Part shown: piece after piece, positions 1 through 8,549 of the stretch
Position numbering within the stretch: the first letter of the stretch is position 1
Layout of the letters: each line of letters begins with the position of its first letter
Source of the DNA: Marinobacter sp. ANT_B65
GTDB taxonomy: Bacteria; Pseudomonadota; Gammaproteobacteria; Pseudomonadales; Oleiphilaceae
Direction: 5' to 3'
DNA: 64,000 nt
Assembly (NCBI RefSeq): GCF_002407605.1
Contig: NZ_NXGV01000005.1
Span: forward strand, 158,829 to 222,828
Position numbers and translations under genes: made by a program
Notes under the pieces: generated by a model
Told to the model about the DNA's origin: nothing
The model's database searches: none
Seen by the model: only the letters and a program-made list of their open reading frames with translations

Positions 1-227
1 CTTTTCTGGACGTCACCGGGCGGGTTGCCCGTACCTTGCTGGACTTGTGCAAGGAGCCAGACGCCATGACTCACCCTGATGGTATGCAGATAAAGATTAC
101 CCGTCAGGAAATCGGCCGTATTGTGGGTTGTTCCCGGGAAATGGTAGGCAGGGTCCTGAAGACTCTCGAAGATCAGGGGCTGGTCAGAGTGAAAGGCAAA
201 ACCATGGTGGTGTTCGGTACCCGATGA
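1..227 (+). CDS. crp: Crp/Vfr-type cAMP receptor protein, C-terminal part
   Basis: Only the C-terminal 74 or so residues are in the window; the first complete codon is at base 3 and the gene starts upstream. The visible part is the winged helix-turn-helix of a Crp-family transcription factor, including the stretches [21 protein letters not shown] (recognition helix) and [10 protein letters not shown] at the very end, which closely match E. coli CRP and P. aeruginosa Vfr from memory of those sequences. The cAMP-binding domain cannot be judged because it is missing. Family knowledge: a global regulator of carbon use or virulence that binds TGTGA-type palindromes. It is convergent with modC, with 32 bases between them. 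Confidence 0.9.
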   Translation, partial: FLDVTGRVARTLLDLCKEPDAMTHPDGMQIKITRQEIGRIVGCSREMVGRVLKTLEDQGLVRVKGKTMVVFGTR

Positions 228-259
228 GTCAATGTGGAGTTCCTGCATCAGAAGCTCCG

Positions 260-1336
260 TCAGTCAACAATTGCTACAGACTTTACCTGCATCCACAGCC
301 GCTGCCCGGGCGCAAGAGCCAGGGTATGTACGGCTCGCGAGGTCAGGCGTGAGAGAAAGGGCGTTTGCCCAGCGAGCAGGCGTACCATGGAGATACCCGG
401 ACATACATCTGAAGCGACTTCGTCTACGATGGCGGGCAGCAGATTCTGAATACTCTGATCGGTTTGTTTGCTCCTGGCCAGGCTGATGTCCCTTGCCAGC
501 ACCTGCAAGCGGATGCTTTTCCCGATTTCCATGCCTTCAGCCCGCACCCAGAGGTGTCCCCCCGTGAAATCTGCGCGGCACAGGTGCCAGCGATCGTCAC
601 GTTCTGATATGCGGGCGTCGAGAATAACCCCCGCATCTTCCTCAAGCCCGAAAGGCTGGTCTGTACGCGCCATGATCTGTTGCAGAGGGCCTTCGGCAAC
701 CACCTGCCCTTTACCCATTATCACAATATGGTCTGCCAGCCTGGCGACTTCTGCTGTTGAGTGGGAAACATAGAGTATAGGAATGGCCAGGTTGTCCCGC
801 AGAGCTTCCAGATAGGGCATGATTTCCTGCTTGCTGGTCTGGTCGAGGGCGGACAGAGGCTCGTCCATCAGGAGCAGTCTGGGGCTGGTCAGCAGTGCCC
901 GGGCGATAGCCACACGCTGACGTTCACCGCCAGAGAGCTTATCGGGCATACGCTCAAGCAGCCGGGAAAGGCCGAGCCATTCTGTGGCCTGGTCGAAGGA
1001 AATCTGACGATCACTTTGCGGTATGCGCCGGTACCCGTACATCAGGTTGCGCTTTACTGAAAGGTGAGGGAACAGGCCGGTTTCCTGAAATACATAGGCT
1101 AAAGGCCGCTGGTGAACCGGACGGCTGCCCGTCTCGCTCTGCCATTCAACTCCATTTACACACATAGCGCCTGTCGCCACCTGCAAGCCGGCCATACAGC
1201 GAAGCAGTGTTGTTTTGCCGCAACCGGAATGCCCAAATAGCGCGGTGAGCCCGCTACCCGGCAAGTCCAGATCGACATCCAGTGTAAATGTTCCGAAGTT
1301 GCAGCAGAAACGTGCCTGTATTCCTGAAGCCGTCAT
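260..1336 (-). CDS. modC: Molybdate ABC transporter ATP-binding protein ModC
   Basis: A 358-residue ABC ATPase that powers molybdate import at the inner membrane. Walker A is GHSGCGKTT (residues 35-43), the signature is LSGGERQR (near 133), and Walker B is LLLMDEP followed by the D-loop SALD. The last 130 or so residues, after the nucleotide-binding domain, fit the TOBE/MOP molybdate-binding domain typical of ModC. Its ATG overlaps the TAA of modB by one base (TAATG), so translation is probably coupled. It is the last gene of modA-modB-modC on the minus strand. ModC is preferred over a sulfate or iron ATPase because of the adjacent modA, modB and ModE-like genes. Confidence 0.93.
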   Translation of the reverse strand: MTASGIQARFCCNFGTFTLDVDLDLPGSGLTALFGHSGCGKTTLLRCMAGLQVATGAMCVNGVEWQSETGSRPVHQRPLAYVFQETGLFPHLSVKRNLMYGYRRIPQSDRQISFDQATEWLGLSRLLERMPDKLSGGERQRVAIARALLTSPRLLLMDEPLSALDQTSKQEIMPYLEALRDNLAIPILYVSHSTAEVARLADHIVIMGKGQVVAEGPLQQIMARTDQPFGLEEDAGVILDARISERDDRWHLCRADFTGGHLWVRAEGMEIGKSIRLQVLARDISLARSKQTDQSIQNLLPAIVDEVASDVCPGISMVRLLAGQTPFLSRLTSRAVHTLALAPGQRLWMQVKSVAIVD

Positions 1337-2013
1337 TATTTCACCAGCCCTGGCTGCAGCCGGCCATTGAGTGAATACAGTACTACGAGCACCACAAAGG
1401 AAAACACAACCATTCCAGCTGCCAGCCAGTGGGCCTGGGCGTATTCCAGAGACTCTACGTGGTCGTATATAGCCACAGAGAGCACTTTGGTTTCACCGGG
1501 GATGTTGCCTCCGATCATTAATACTACGCCAAACTCGCCGATGGTATGGGCAAATGTGAGAACGCCGGCGGTAAGAAAACCGGGGCGGGCCAGAGGAAGA
1601 ACAATGGAGAAAAAGCGATCCCGGGGTGAAGCGCGGAGGGTGGATGCTACCTCAAGAAGTTGCTGGTTAATGGATCCGAATGCGTTTTGCAGAGGCTGAA
1701 CAGTAAAGGGTAGTGAATAGATGACCGATGCAATCACAAGCCCCTCGAAGGTGAATGGCAGCAAACCCAGGCCCAGCTGCTCGGTGAGCTGGCCGACCAT
1801 GCCCTTGGGACCCATGAGCACCAGAAGATAAAAGCCGAGAACTGTAGGCGGCAATACCAGGGGTAAAGCAACGATTGCTGCAACAGGTTGCCTTACCCAA
1901 TGGTTGCTGCGGGCCAGCCACCAGGCGACAGGCGTGCCCACCACGAGGAGCACTGCGGTGGTAAGGCCTGCAAGTTTCAGGGTCAGCCATACTGGCTCCC
2001 AGTATATGTCCAT
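1336..2013 (-). CDS. modB: Molybdate ABC transporter permease ModB
   Basis: A 225-residue inner-membrane permease with about five hydrophobic segments. The binding-protein-dependent transport signature (EVASTLRASPRDRFFSIVLPL, the EAA-type loop that docks onto the ATPase) lies around residues 120-140. The ATG at 2013 is 20 bases after the modA stop. It forms the membrane channel of the ModABC importer. Length and order (modA-modB-modC) match the usual operon. Nothing is missing from the sequence. Confidence 0.93.
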   Translation of the reverse strand: MDIYWEPVWLTLKLAGLTTAVLLVVGTPVAWWLARSNHWVRQPVAAIVALPLVLPPTVLGFYLLVLMGPKGMVGQLTEQLGLGLLPFTFEGLVIASVIYSLPFTVQPLQNAFGSINQQLLEVASTLRASPRDRFFSIVLPLARPGFLTAGVLTFAHTIGEFGVVLMIGGNIPGETKVLSVAIYDHVESLEYAQAHWLAAGMVVFSFVVLVVLYSLNGRLQPGLVK

Positions 2014-2032
2014 GTTATCTGCCGGTTACTGT

Positions 2033-2812
2033 TCAGTGTTCGGTTTCATAGCCCGAATTTTCGATGATGCTTCTGGCTATGTCACTGCGCAGGAATCTCA
2101 GCCATTGGCGCGCTGCATCATTATTCTCGCTGCGGCTCAGAAGGATAGCCTGCTGGTTAATAGGGGCATAGTGGCTTTGCGGAATCATCCATAGTGAGCC
2201 GTCTTCTTTACCCCAGCCGCGTACTTGTGAGAGGGCTACAAAACCTGCCTGGGCATTGGCGGTGGCCACAAACTGAAAAGTCTGGGCAATGGAGTCGCCA
2301 CGAACAAGGCGATCCTGCAATGGCTCCCAGAGGTATAACGAGGAGAGTACCTCCCTGGCGGCCAGGCCATAAGGTGCCGTTTTCGGGTTCGCAATAGCCA
2401 GCCGGGAAAAATCGCCAGATTCCAGCCAGGCCCTGGGGTCGTCAAACGTTCCAGGTACAGGGCTCCATAGCACCAGCTTTCCTTTTGCATAGTTGAAACG
2501 GGTTCCTGCTACGCCCAGGCCATTCTTCTCAAGAAGCTCGGGGCGGCGGCTGTCGGCTGCAAGAAATACGTCGAATGGAGCGCCATTTTCTATTTGGGCA
2601 TAGAGCTTCCCGGTGGATCCATAGCTTGCCACAGCTTCCAGCCCGGTAGCCCTGCCAAAGGCTGCAACAAGGTCACGGTTGGTGTCGGTAAAGTTGGCGG
2701 CTACGGCGATACGGACATCAGCTGCGTGCGCGAAACTGTTGAATGTCAGTAGCAGACAGAGCCATAGGCACAGGCGCACCCCTTCATGAGCGCTTTTTAT
2801 GAGCAGTGACAT
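2033..2812 (-). CDS. modA: Periplasmic molybdate-binding protein ModA
   Basis: A 259-residue periplasmic solute-binding protein. An N-terminal signal peptide ends near residue 30 (FNSFAHA, then ADVRIAVAANF). The segments VAVAANFTD, YGSTGKLYAQIENGAPFDVF and FLAADSRRPELL are those of the ModA family, where the Ser of the SxGKL-like loop and neighbouring backbone amides bind the oxyanion. It delivers molybdate (possibly tungstate) to ModBC. It is the first gene of the transporter operon and lies 12 bases from a probable ModE operator. A ribosome site AAGGAA precedes the ATG. Confidence 0.92.
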   Translation of the reverse strand: MSLLIKSAHEGVRLCLWLCLLLTFNSFAHAADVRIAVAANFTDTNRDLVAAFGRATGLEAVASYGSTGKLYAQIENGAPFDVFLAADSRRPELLEKNGLGVAGTRFNYAKGKLVLWSPVPGTFDDPRAWLESGDFSRLAIANPKTAPYGLAAREVLSSLYLWEPLQDRLVRGDSIAQTFQFVATANAQAGFVALSQVRGWGKEDGSLWMIPQSHYAPINQQAILLSRSENNDAARQWLRFLRSDIARSIIENSGYETEH

Positions 2813-2823
2813 GGGCTGATTTC

Positions 2824-2846
2824 CTTATATCCGGTTGTATATAACG
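2824..2846 (-). promoter_or_regulatory. Probable ModE operator in front of modA
   Basis: Reading the minus strand, an imperfect inverted repeat CGTTATATA / TATAAGG-like surrounds the centre CAACCGGA, directly upstream of the modA ribosome site. It contains the CGTTATAT half-site known from E. coli molybdate operons and a second TATA-rich half about one turn away. It would cover the promoter of modA, so molybdate-loaded ModE would block modABC. The inference rests on motif, position and the adjacent ModE-like gene; no footprint is available. Confidence 0.6.
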
Positions 2847-2905
2847 GTAAGGATGGTATCTCTGCCAGCGGCTGGACACAAGCGTAACCTGTTTGCCGAC
2901 AGGTT

Positions 2906-3271
2906 TCAGGCTGCGCTTGTGTCGTCCAGCATGGCCGCGAGTTCAGTGAGTTCGGGGCATTCTGCTACTGCTTTTTCATACTGCCGGTAGAGAGCCAGCA
3001 CTTTCACTCCTTCGGCAGAGAGTTCGGCACCCCCGCCTTGAGAGCCTCCAGTGCTGGTTAGTACCAGTGGCTGGCGGAAACATGAATTCATGGTATCTAC
3101 CAGTAGCCAGGCTCTCCGGTAACTCATCTTCATGGCCCGGGCGGCGGCGGAGATTGAGCGGTATTGCCCGATAAGCTCAAGCAGCTGGGCTTTTCCGGGC
3201 CCGAGAGCGATGGTATTGCCGGATTTCAGTCTCAGCCTGGGAATCAGGCGGGGCTCAGGTATCGGGTTCAT
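2906..3271 (-). CDS. modE: ModE-type molybdate-responsive regulator, DNA-binding domain only
   Basis: A 121-residue protein that corresponds to the N-terminal winged helix-turn-helix of ModE (LLELIGQYRSISAAARAMKM, then SYRRAWLLVDTMN and the GGSQGGGAELSAEG wing). E. coli ModE is about 260 residues with two C-terminal MOP domains that bind molybdate; those domains are absent here. Single-domain ModE proteins are known in other bacteria. How it senses molybdate is therefore unclear. It lies immediately upstream of modA on the same strand with a 93-base gap that contains the probable operator. A LysR-type protein is unlikely because no effector domain follows. Confidence 0.85.
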   Translation of the reverse strand: MNPIPEPRLIPRLRLKSGNTIALGPGKAQLLELIGQYRSISAAARAMKMSYRRAWLLVDTMNSCFRQPLVLTSTGGSQGGGAELSAEGVKVLALYRQYEKAVAECPELTELAAMLDDTSAA

Positions 3272-3371
3272 TCTGAATGTCTTCCTCTTGTCTTCCCCGG
3301 TTCAGGTTCCGAAGTGGCCAGGGGCCTGCAGGCTGCTTTCCATATGTACAGAAGCAACGGGCACCACAGGA

Positions 3372-4112
3372 CTAACGATAATCCTCGTAAATCTTACTGA
3401 GCACCTGTAGCTGCGGTTGCCACTGGTCAAGCCAGGTTTGTATATCCTTTGGTACACGTGCCGGTTTTGGCCAGGGTACCGGGTAAGCCTCTGGCTGAAA
3501 CAGCGGTGCAAAAAGTGCAGCAGCTGTGAGATCGGCACGGGAAAAGGAATCACCTGCCAGGAATGGCCGCCGGCTGTAGGTTTCTGCCAGTTCCGTGAGC
3601 AGCTTCTCCATAACCAGCCGTGACTGCTCGGCAGTTCTATCATTGATTTTCATCCACTTTCGCATAACTTCATTCACCCGGCTGAATGCCAGGCTTAGCA
3701 GGATGCGGTTGTAGAATGGCGTGCCTGCAGCCAGTAATGGCACCACAATTTTTGGCCGTTGCAGGAAATGATGATACGAATAGCAGCGAACGGCAGGGCC
3801 AGCCTCGTTATCGAGACGCTTTTCCCATTCTGTTGCCAGCGCTTTTGAAGTCTCGTCCGTGGGCATGAGTGGTTTGCCGGGAAAGGTCCGGTCGAGGTAA
3901 TCGAGTATGTCAGATGAACCCTGAATTACCTCTCCATCATGTTCCAGAACCGGTACTGAGGCTCCTGCACCACGGGTTAGCTTCTGTACGGTTTTAAGAT
4001 GCTGCCCCGGAAGCAGGTTTGTTGTTTCATAATTGAGATCCTTGTAATCCAGTGCCCAGCGGATTTTCTCGCAGTAATGGGATATGGCGAACTGGTAAAG
4101 CCTGATAGCCAT
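3372..4112 (-). CDS. Glutathione S-transferase family protein
   Basis: A 246-residue soluble protein with a thioredoxin-like N-terminal domain (IRLYQFAISHYCEKIRWAL at the start, the SHYCEK motif holding the possible catalytic Cys at about residue 13, then the cis-Pro loop ASVPVLEHDG and the QGSSDILDYLD glutathione-contact segment) and an all-helical C-terminal domain (FLAGDSFSRADLTAAAL). Substrate is unknown; such proteins conjugate or reduce with glutathione. It is a single-gene unit between modE and the META lipoprotein. A second, different GST lies at 8936-9553; the two are not recent duplicates. Confidence 0.85.
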   Translation of the reverse strand: MAIRLYQFAISHYCEKIRWALDYKDLNYETTNLLPGQHLKTVQKLTRGAGASVPVLEHDGEVIQGSSDILDYLDRTFPGKPLMPTDETSKALATEWEKRLDNEAGPAVRCYSYHHFLQRPKIVVPLLAAGTPFYNRILLSLAFSRVNEVMRKWMKINDRTAEQSRLVMEKLLTELAETYSRRPFLAGDSFSRADLTAAALFAPLFQPEAYPVPWPKPARVPKDIQTWLDQWQPQLQVLSKIYEDYR

Positions 4113-4285
4113 GAGGTGCCTCCTGAGTTATGGGCTTCAGCATAGCTTTGCGCCGGGGAGATAAAAAGCCGGACGGGCGCATGGATTGTCCATTTTCAGG
4201 GGATCAGGCCTGAGGAATTGGTTTTCAGGCAGGCAGGTCATTAAAATGCTGGTTTTTATTCACGATACAATCACAGGGCATCGCT

Positions 4286-5263
4286 ATGCACATGCAAGGG
4301 TATTTGATGGCATCCGCTGTCGCAGTGAGCGGACTTTTTATCTCCGCGTGTGCCACAGGACCGGATATTTCAGCGGTCTCTGGTGAGTATCAGTGTGGTC
4401 AGCTGGGCATCACGGTTGCCAGTGCGGGTGACAGAGATATCCTGAGGGTTGATTATCAGGGCGAACGCCTGCTGCTGGAGTCGAAGGTAAGCGCTTCCGG
4501 AGCGCTTTTCGTGGCTCCGGGTGGTGAAAATACCAGTTTCTGGAGCAAGGGCGAGCGGGCAACGTTTACCGTAAAAGGGCAGGCTTATCCGGAGTGCTTG
4601 CAGGCAGGTGCGTTGGAAATGCCGTTCCAGGCTGCGGGCAATGAGCCTTTCTGGCACATACAGCTGGACGATGGAGAACTGCTGTTTTACCGCCCTTTCG
4701 AATCCGGAGAGCCGGAGATTGTAGCCCTCGACACCATTGTTGCTAACCGCCATGGCCGTGAATTCCACGGTGAGCTGGACGGGCAGGAACTGACGCTGAA
4801 GGTGGACCGTCAGTTATGTGAAGATACCATGTCTGGCTCGCAGTTCCCGGCTCAGGTCCGGCTTGAATTGAATGGCGAGGTATATAAAGGTTGTGGTGGC
4901 GACCCTTACCGGTTGTTTCGTGGCACAGAGTGGGTTGTTGAAGACCTTGCAGGTGCCGGCATTATTGACAGCTCCCGCATGACTATCGAGTTTTTCGGAG
5001 AGAACCGTATGGCTGGGCTGGCATCCTGCAATCGATATGGTGGCCAGTACGAGATAAGAGGTGAAGGTGCGGGCTTCAGCCATCTGTTCTCAACGAGAAT
5101 GGCGTGTGCCCCCGCTCTGATGGATCAGGAGCAGCGCTTTCTGGAGCTGATGGCGAAGGTGCAGCATGCAGCGATTGGCCGTCATGGGGAGTTGTTGCTG
5201 ACAACCTCCTCTGGCGGGAAAATCACCGCCTTTCAGTCAACGGAAAACAAGGGGCATCAATAA
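4286..5263 (+). CDS. Lipoprotein with COG3650-like and META/HslJ domains
   Basis: A 325-residue predicted outer-membrane or periplasmic lipoprotein. The signal peptide ends in the lipobox ISAC with Cys22 as the lipidation site. The middle contains AGNEPFWHIQL and LLFYRPFESGE, characteristic of the NEPFW-type (COG3650) domain. The last 110 residues form a META domain as in HslJ (GTEWVVEDLAGAGII, MAGLASCNRYGGQYE). These domains are linked with heat-shock, motility or drug-tolerance phenotypes in other bacteria, but no precise function is known. The ATG at 4286 is preceded by AGGG at a good distance. It is a single gene facing the proV operon. Confidence 0.85.
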   Translation: MHMQGYLMASAVAVSGLFISACATGPDISAVSGEYQCGQLGITVASAGDRDILRVDYQGERLLLESKVSASGALFVAPGGENTSFWSKGERATFTVKGQAYPECLQAGALEMPFQAAGNEPFWHIQLDDGELLFYRPFESGEPEIVALDTIVANRHGREFHGELDGQELTLKVDRQLCEDTMSGSQFPAQVRLELNGEVYKGCGGDPYRLFRGTEWVVEDLAGAGIIDSSRMTIEFFGENRMAGLASCNRYGGQYEIRGEGAGFSHLFSTRMACAPALMDQEQRFLELMAKVQHAAIGRHGELLLTTSSGGKITAFQSTENKGHQ

Positions 5264-5307
5264 GGATTCACTGCTTTGCTGGATTGTCCGAAAGCTGGTG
5301 AAGACTG

Positions 5308-5348
5308 CTCCGGCTTGCGGACAGGAAAGCTGAACGCCAAAGCCGGAG
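5308..5348. terminator. Stem-loop between the META lipoprotein and proV
   Basis: CTCCGGCTT and AAGCCGGAG form a perfect nine-base-pair stem around a 23-base loop, in the 105-base gap between two convergent genes. There is no long T run on either side, so it may act as a weak bidirectional terminator or a 3' end stabiliser. Confidence 0.45.
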
Positions 5349-5368
5349 AGGGTCTGATATTGGGGTAG

Positions 5369-6427
5369 TCAGCCCGTGAGGTTATTTCCCGCCGTGGAAG
5401 CGTCCGTCGGAACCAGTGCCCGCGTCAGGTTTTTCATGCTCAGACTACCTACCATCTCACCGTTTCTGACAACTCTGAAGACCATATCTGTATCTCCCCC
5501 GGAGCGGGAGAGAACCGCTTCGAGGTTATCTTTCTCCGAAATGTCGCCATCATAGTCTGCATCGTTATCAACGTGCTTCTCCATGATGGAGCGCACACGA
5601 ATCACCCGTGCCCGGTTTATATCACTGATAAAATCGATAATATAAGGGTCATTGGGGTTGAGCAGGATTTCCTGAGGATCGCCCTGCTGAATTACTTCAC
5701 CATCCTTGAGAATGACCAGATGGTCCGACAGTTTGAGGGCTTCGTCCAGGTCGTGGGTGATGAATACTATGGTTTTCTTGAGCTCTGCCTGTAGCTCCAG
5801 CAACAGATCCTGCATGTCTGAGCGGATGAGTGGGTCCAGTGCTGAGAAAGCCTCGTCCATCAGCATGATGGGAGAGTTGGATACCAATGCGCGGGCTATA
5901 CCAACTCGCTGCTGCATGCCTCCTGATAGCTGATGGGGGTATTGGTTCTCGTTACCCTCAAGTCCTACACGGGCCAGCCACTTTACCGCTTCGCTTTCAA
6001 AGTCGGCGACCGTATAACCGCGAATGTTAAGAGCCATGCCAGAGTTTTCAAGCACGGTTTTATGCGGCAGTAACGCAAACTTCTGGAACACCATGGACAT
6101 CTGTTCCCGCCGGAGCTGACGCAACTGCTCTTCGTTCAGGCTCAGAACGTCTGTGTCATCAAGCCGGATTTCACCAGCCGTGGGTTCAATCAGGCGGTTG
6201 AGATGGCGGATCAGTGTTGACTTGCCGGACCCTGAAAGGCCCATGATCACGGTGATTTCGCCATCGCGGATGTCCACGTTGATATCTCTGAGCCCCAGAA
6301 CATGGTTTTGCTGATCCAGAAGATCCGCCTTGTTCATGCCACGCTTCACATATTCCAGTGCCACATCCGGCGTCGGCCCGAAGATCTTGTAGAGGTGTTT
6401 GATGGAAATCTTGATATCGTTTGCCAC
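5369..6427 (-). CDS. proV: Glycine betaine/proline ABC transporter ATPase ProV
   Basis: A 352-residue ATPase of the ProU/OpuA importer for compatible solutes. Walker A is GLSGSGKST, the signature LSGGMQQR, Walker B IMLMDEAFSALD, and ITHDLDEA is the switch region. E. coli ProV is about 400 residues with two CBS domains that sense ionic strength; here the tail after the ATPase core is short and acidic (VDNDADYDGDISEKDN) and ends in a degenerate CBS-like segment. The start is GTG with GAGGA upstream. It is the last of the three genes proX-proW-proV, nine bases after proW. Confidence 0.9.
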   Translation of the reverse strand: MANDIKISIKHLYKIFGPTPDVALEYVKRGMNKADLLDQQNHVLGLRDINVDIRDGEITVIMGLSGSGKSTLIRHLNRLIEPTAGEIRLDDTDVLSLNEEQLRQLRREQMSMVFQKFALLPHKTVLENSGMALNIRGYTVADFESEAVKWLARVGLEGNENQYPHQLSGGMQQRVGIARALVSNSPIMLMDEAFSALDPLIRSDMQDLLLELQAELKKTIVFITHDLDEALKLSDHLVILKDGEVIQQGDPQEILLNPNDPYIIDFISDINRARVIRVRSIMEKHVDNDADYDGDISEKDNLEAVLSRSGGDTDMVFRVVRNGEMVGSLSMKNLTRALVPTDASTAGNNLTG

Positions 6428-6436
6428 GTTATGTCC

Positions 6437-7471
6437 TCACTGCTTATGGGTGGCATTGATGCGTGCCAGAGAAGCCTTGGTCACCCGGTCCAGAATAACC
6501 GCCAGGATGACTATGCCGAGGCCGGCAACCAGGCCAACGCCAAGCTCCAGATTCCGTATGCCGCGGAGTACCAGAACGCCGAGGCCAGGTGCTGATACCA
6601 GAGATGCAATAACAACCATGGCCAGACTCATCATGATGGTCTGGTTCACGCCAGCCATGATATTGGGCAAAGCAAGCGGGATCTGAACCTTGAACAGTTT
6701 CTGTCGGGGGGTCATGCCGAAGGCGTCAGCGGCTTCGATCACGTCCTTGTCCACCAGGCGTATGCCCAGGTTGGTCAGGCGTACGACAGGTACGATGGCG
6801 TAAAGGATAATTGCGATGCCATAGAGTTTGGATTCCGTAACACTGAACAGAAAAATCAGCGGAATCAGATACACAAAAGGCGGCAGCGTCTGAAGCATAT
6901 CGAGGACAGGAATTGTCATCCTCTGAATGGTGTCGCTCCTGGACATGGCAATGCCAATAGGTACTCCAAGCAGAACACAGAGGAAGGCGCAGACGAAAAT
7001 GATGGCAAGCGTCTGCATGGCGTATTCGTAGTAATCAATGAATGCCAGCAGACAAATGCTGCTTGCAACAAGAAGAACCAGTTTCCAGGATTTGGTTACC
7101 AGAAAAACCACGGCCAGCATGACCGGAATAACGATCCACCAGGGCGTATTGAGCATGCCATAGAGCGCCCCGTCCAGAAACCAGCTGAGTGGCTGAGTGA
7201 TTGGGTCGAGTACCAGGCTCATATTGTCTTTTATGGCAAGGAAACCCTGCTCCAGACCTTTTGTGAGCTCTCGCGACTGCGGGAATGCAGCGCAGGATTC
7301 GTTAAGCGTATCCATGGATGGAAAAGGAAGGTCCCACAGAGATTCCGGCTCTGTGTTTTTGCCCTTGGTTTTGGCGAGCAGATCAGCCATCGACATAGGG
7401 CCATCTGATTTACCTTCCGAGCACCAGTCTTTTAACCCCAGTGTCGAAAACAGGGAATCGTAGGTTGCCAT
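6437..7471 (-). CDS. proW: Glycine betaine/proline ABC transporter permease ProW
   Basis: A 344-residue inner-membrane permease. The N-terminal 90 residues are soluble, as in E. coli ProW. They are followed by about six hydrophobic helices and the docking loop EAADAFGMTPRQKLFKVQIPLALPN, given here in two halves EAADAFGMTPRQ and KLFKVQIPLALPN. It imports glycine betaine or a related solute with ProX and ProV for osmoprotection. It is 109 bases after proX; a strong stem-loop in that gap (7542-7567) probably separates the mRNA levels of the abundant binding protein and the membrane parts. Confidence 0.9.
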   Translation of the reverse strand: MATYDSLFSTLGLKDWCSEGKSDGPMSMADLLAKTKGKNTEPESLWDLPFPSMDTLNESCAAFPQSRELTKGLEQGFLAIKDNMSLVLDPITQPLSWFLDGALYGMLNTPWWIVIPVMLAVVFLVTKSWKLVLLVASSICLLAFIDYYEYAMQTLAIIFVCAFLCVLLGVPIGIAMSRSDTIQRMTIPVLDMLQTLPPFVYLIPLIFLFSVTESKLYGIAIILYAIVPVVRLTNLGIRLVDKDVIEAADAFGMTPRQKLFKVQIPLALPNIMAGVNQTIMMSLAMVVIASLVSAPGLGVLVLRGIRNLELGVGLVAGLGIVILAVILDRVTKASLARINATHKQ

Positions 7472-7541
7472 TTGCGTTCAGCCTCTCATGTGCATAGGTG
7501 ACCATGCACTACAGAAATCAGTTGCTATTACTACCAGGCGT

Positions 7542-7567
7542 GCCCGGGGCAGACGCTGCGCCCGGGC
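7542..7567 (-). terminator. Intercistronic stem-loop between proX and proW
   Basis: GCCCGGG and CCCGGGC pair perfectly, and the inner GCAG/CTGC can extend the stem with one bulged base. No T run follows on the minus strand, so complete termination is unlikely. A 3' end stabiliser or partial terminator that keeps proX mRNA above proWV mRNA is the likely role. Confidence 0.5.
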
Positions 7568-7580
7568 AAAGGCGGGTCAA

Positions 7581-8549
7581 TCAGTTTTCAAGAAGGGCTG
7601 AGAGTTTCTTCCTTGCGTCTTCGTTCAGCCAGTCTGACCATTCATCACGATTGTTGCTCAGGAAATAGACTGCAGCTTCTTCGCCGGATGCATTACTGGA
7701 ATCCATCCATGCCAACAGCGCGCTCATGGTTTCCGTTTTGAACGTCATTTTTCGGAGCATCTCGGTTACTTCCGGTTCGCGATCTTTGAAATCGGCGGTA
7801 ACGGAGGTAAGAACTGTTGCCGCCGGGAACTCTGATACACCGGGATTATCTGCGTCAGCAGTCTGGTTTTTCTGGTGAACCTGCGGTTTGTACTCGCCCA
7901 GTTCCACTCGAGTCATATCATATTTTCCGAGAGGTACGGTCGGGCCCCAGTAATAACCAAACCAGGGTTCTTCGCTCTGGACGGCAGACGCCATTGAAGA
8001 GGCCAGAGTCTCACCGGAGCCGTGGTTGAAAACTTTGATACCGGATGCTTCGAGGTCCAGAGCGCGGACCAGGTTGTCGCTGACAACCCTGCATCCCCAT
8101 CCGTCCGGGCAGTTGTTGAAACGTGCGCCAACCAGTTCGGGGTTGGCCATTACACCTTCGATAGTCTTCAGCTCTGGATGTTCTTTGACCAGATAGGTGG
8201 GGATCCACCAGCCTTCCACGCCGCCGGGGTCCAGTACCTTGCCGAGCCGTTCAATTTTGCCTTCTTCCTCAAGACGCAGATAGGCTTCGCCGGCCGAGTT
8301 CAGCCAGAGTTCGGTAACAATATCCGGCTCGCCGTTTTCGGCAACAGACGTTACCGCAGGAACAGTATCGGAAGGCACAACTGATACGTCGCAGCCATAG
8401 CCTTGTTCCATGATGAATTTGGCAACGTTGGTGACCACTGTATTGGAAGCCCAGTTCATTTCAGTGATTGATACTTCACCGCAGTTGGCTTGGGCCATGG
8501 CTGGCACTGAGAGCGCACATAGTAGTGCGGCAGACGTTAGCTTTCGCAT
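7581..8549 (-). CDS. proX: Glycine betaine-binding periplasmic protein ProX
   Basis: A 322-residue solute-binding protein with a signal peptide cleaved near AMAQA/NCGEV. The OpuAC/ProX fold is indicated by EMNWASNTVVTNVAKFI, EDPDIVTELW-like (GEPDIVTELWLNSAG) and WFGYYWGPTVPLGKY, which contain the Trp and Tyr residues that cage quaternary ammonium groups in this family. The ATG at 8549 (MRKLTS) is preferred over the GTG two codons upstream because GGAGAA lies six bases before it. Substrate may be glycine betaine, proline betaine or choline. First gene of the operon; its promoter must lie in 8550-8935. Confidence 0.9.
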   Translation of the reverse strand: MRKLTSAALLCALSVPAMAQANCGEVSITEMNWASNTVVTNVAKFIMEQGYGCDVSVVPSDTVPAVTSVAENGEPDIVTELWLNSAGEAYLRLEEEGKIERLGKVLDPGGVEGWWIPTYLVKEHPELKTIEGVMANPELVGARFNNCPDGWGCRVVSDNLVRALDLEASGIKVFNHGSGETLASSMASAVQSEEPWFGYYWGPTVPLGKYDMTRVELGEYKPQVHQKNQTADADNPGVSEFPAATVLTSVTADFKDREPEVTEMLRKMTFKTETMSALLAWMDSSNASGEEAAVYFLSNNRDEWSDWLNEDARKKLSALLEN

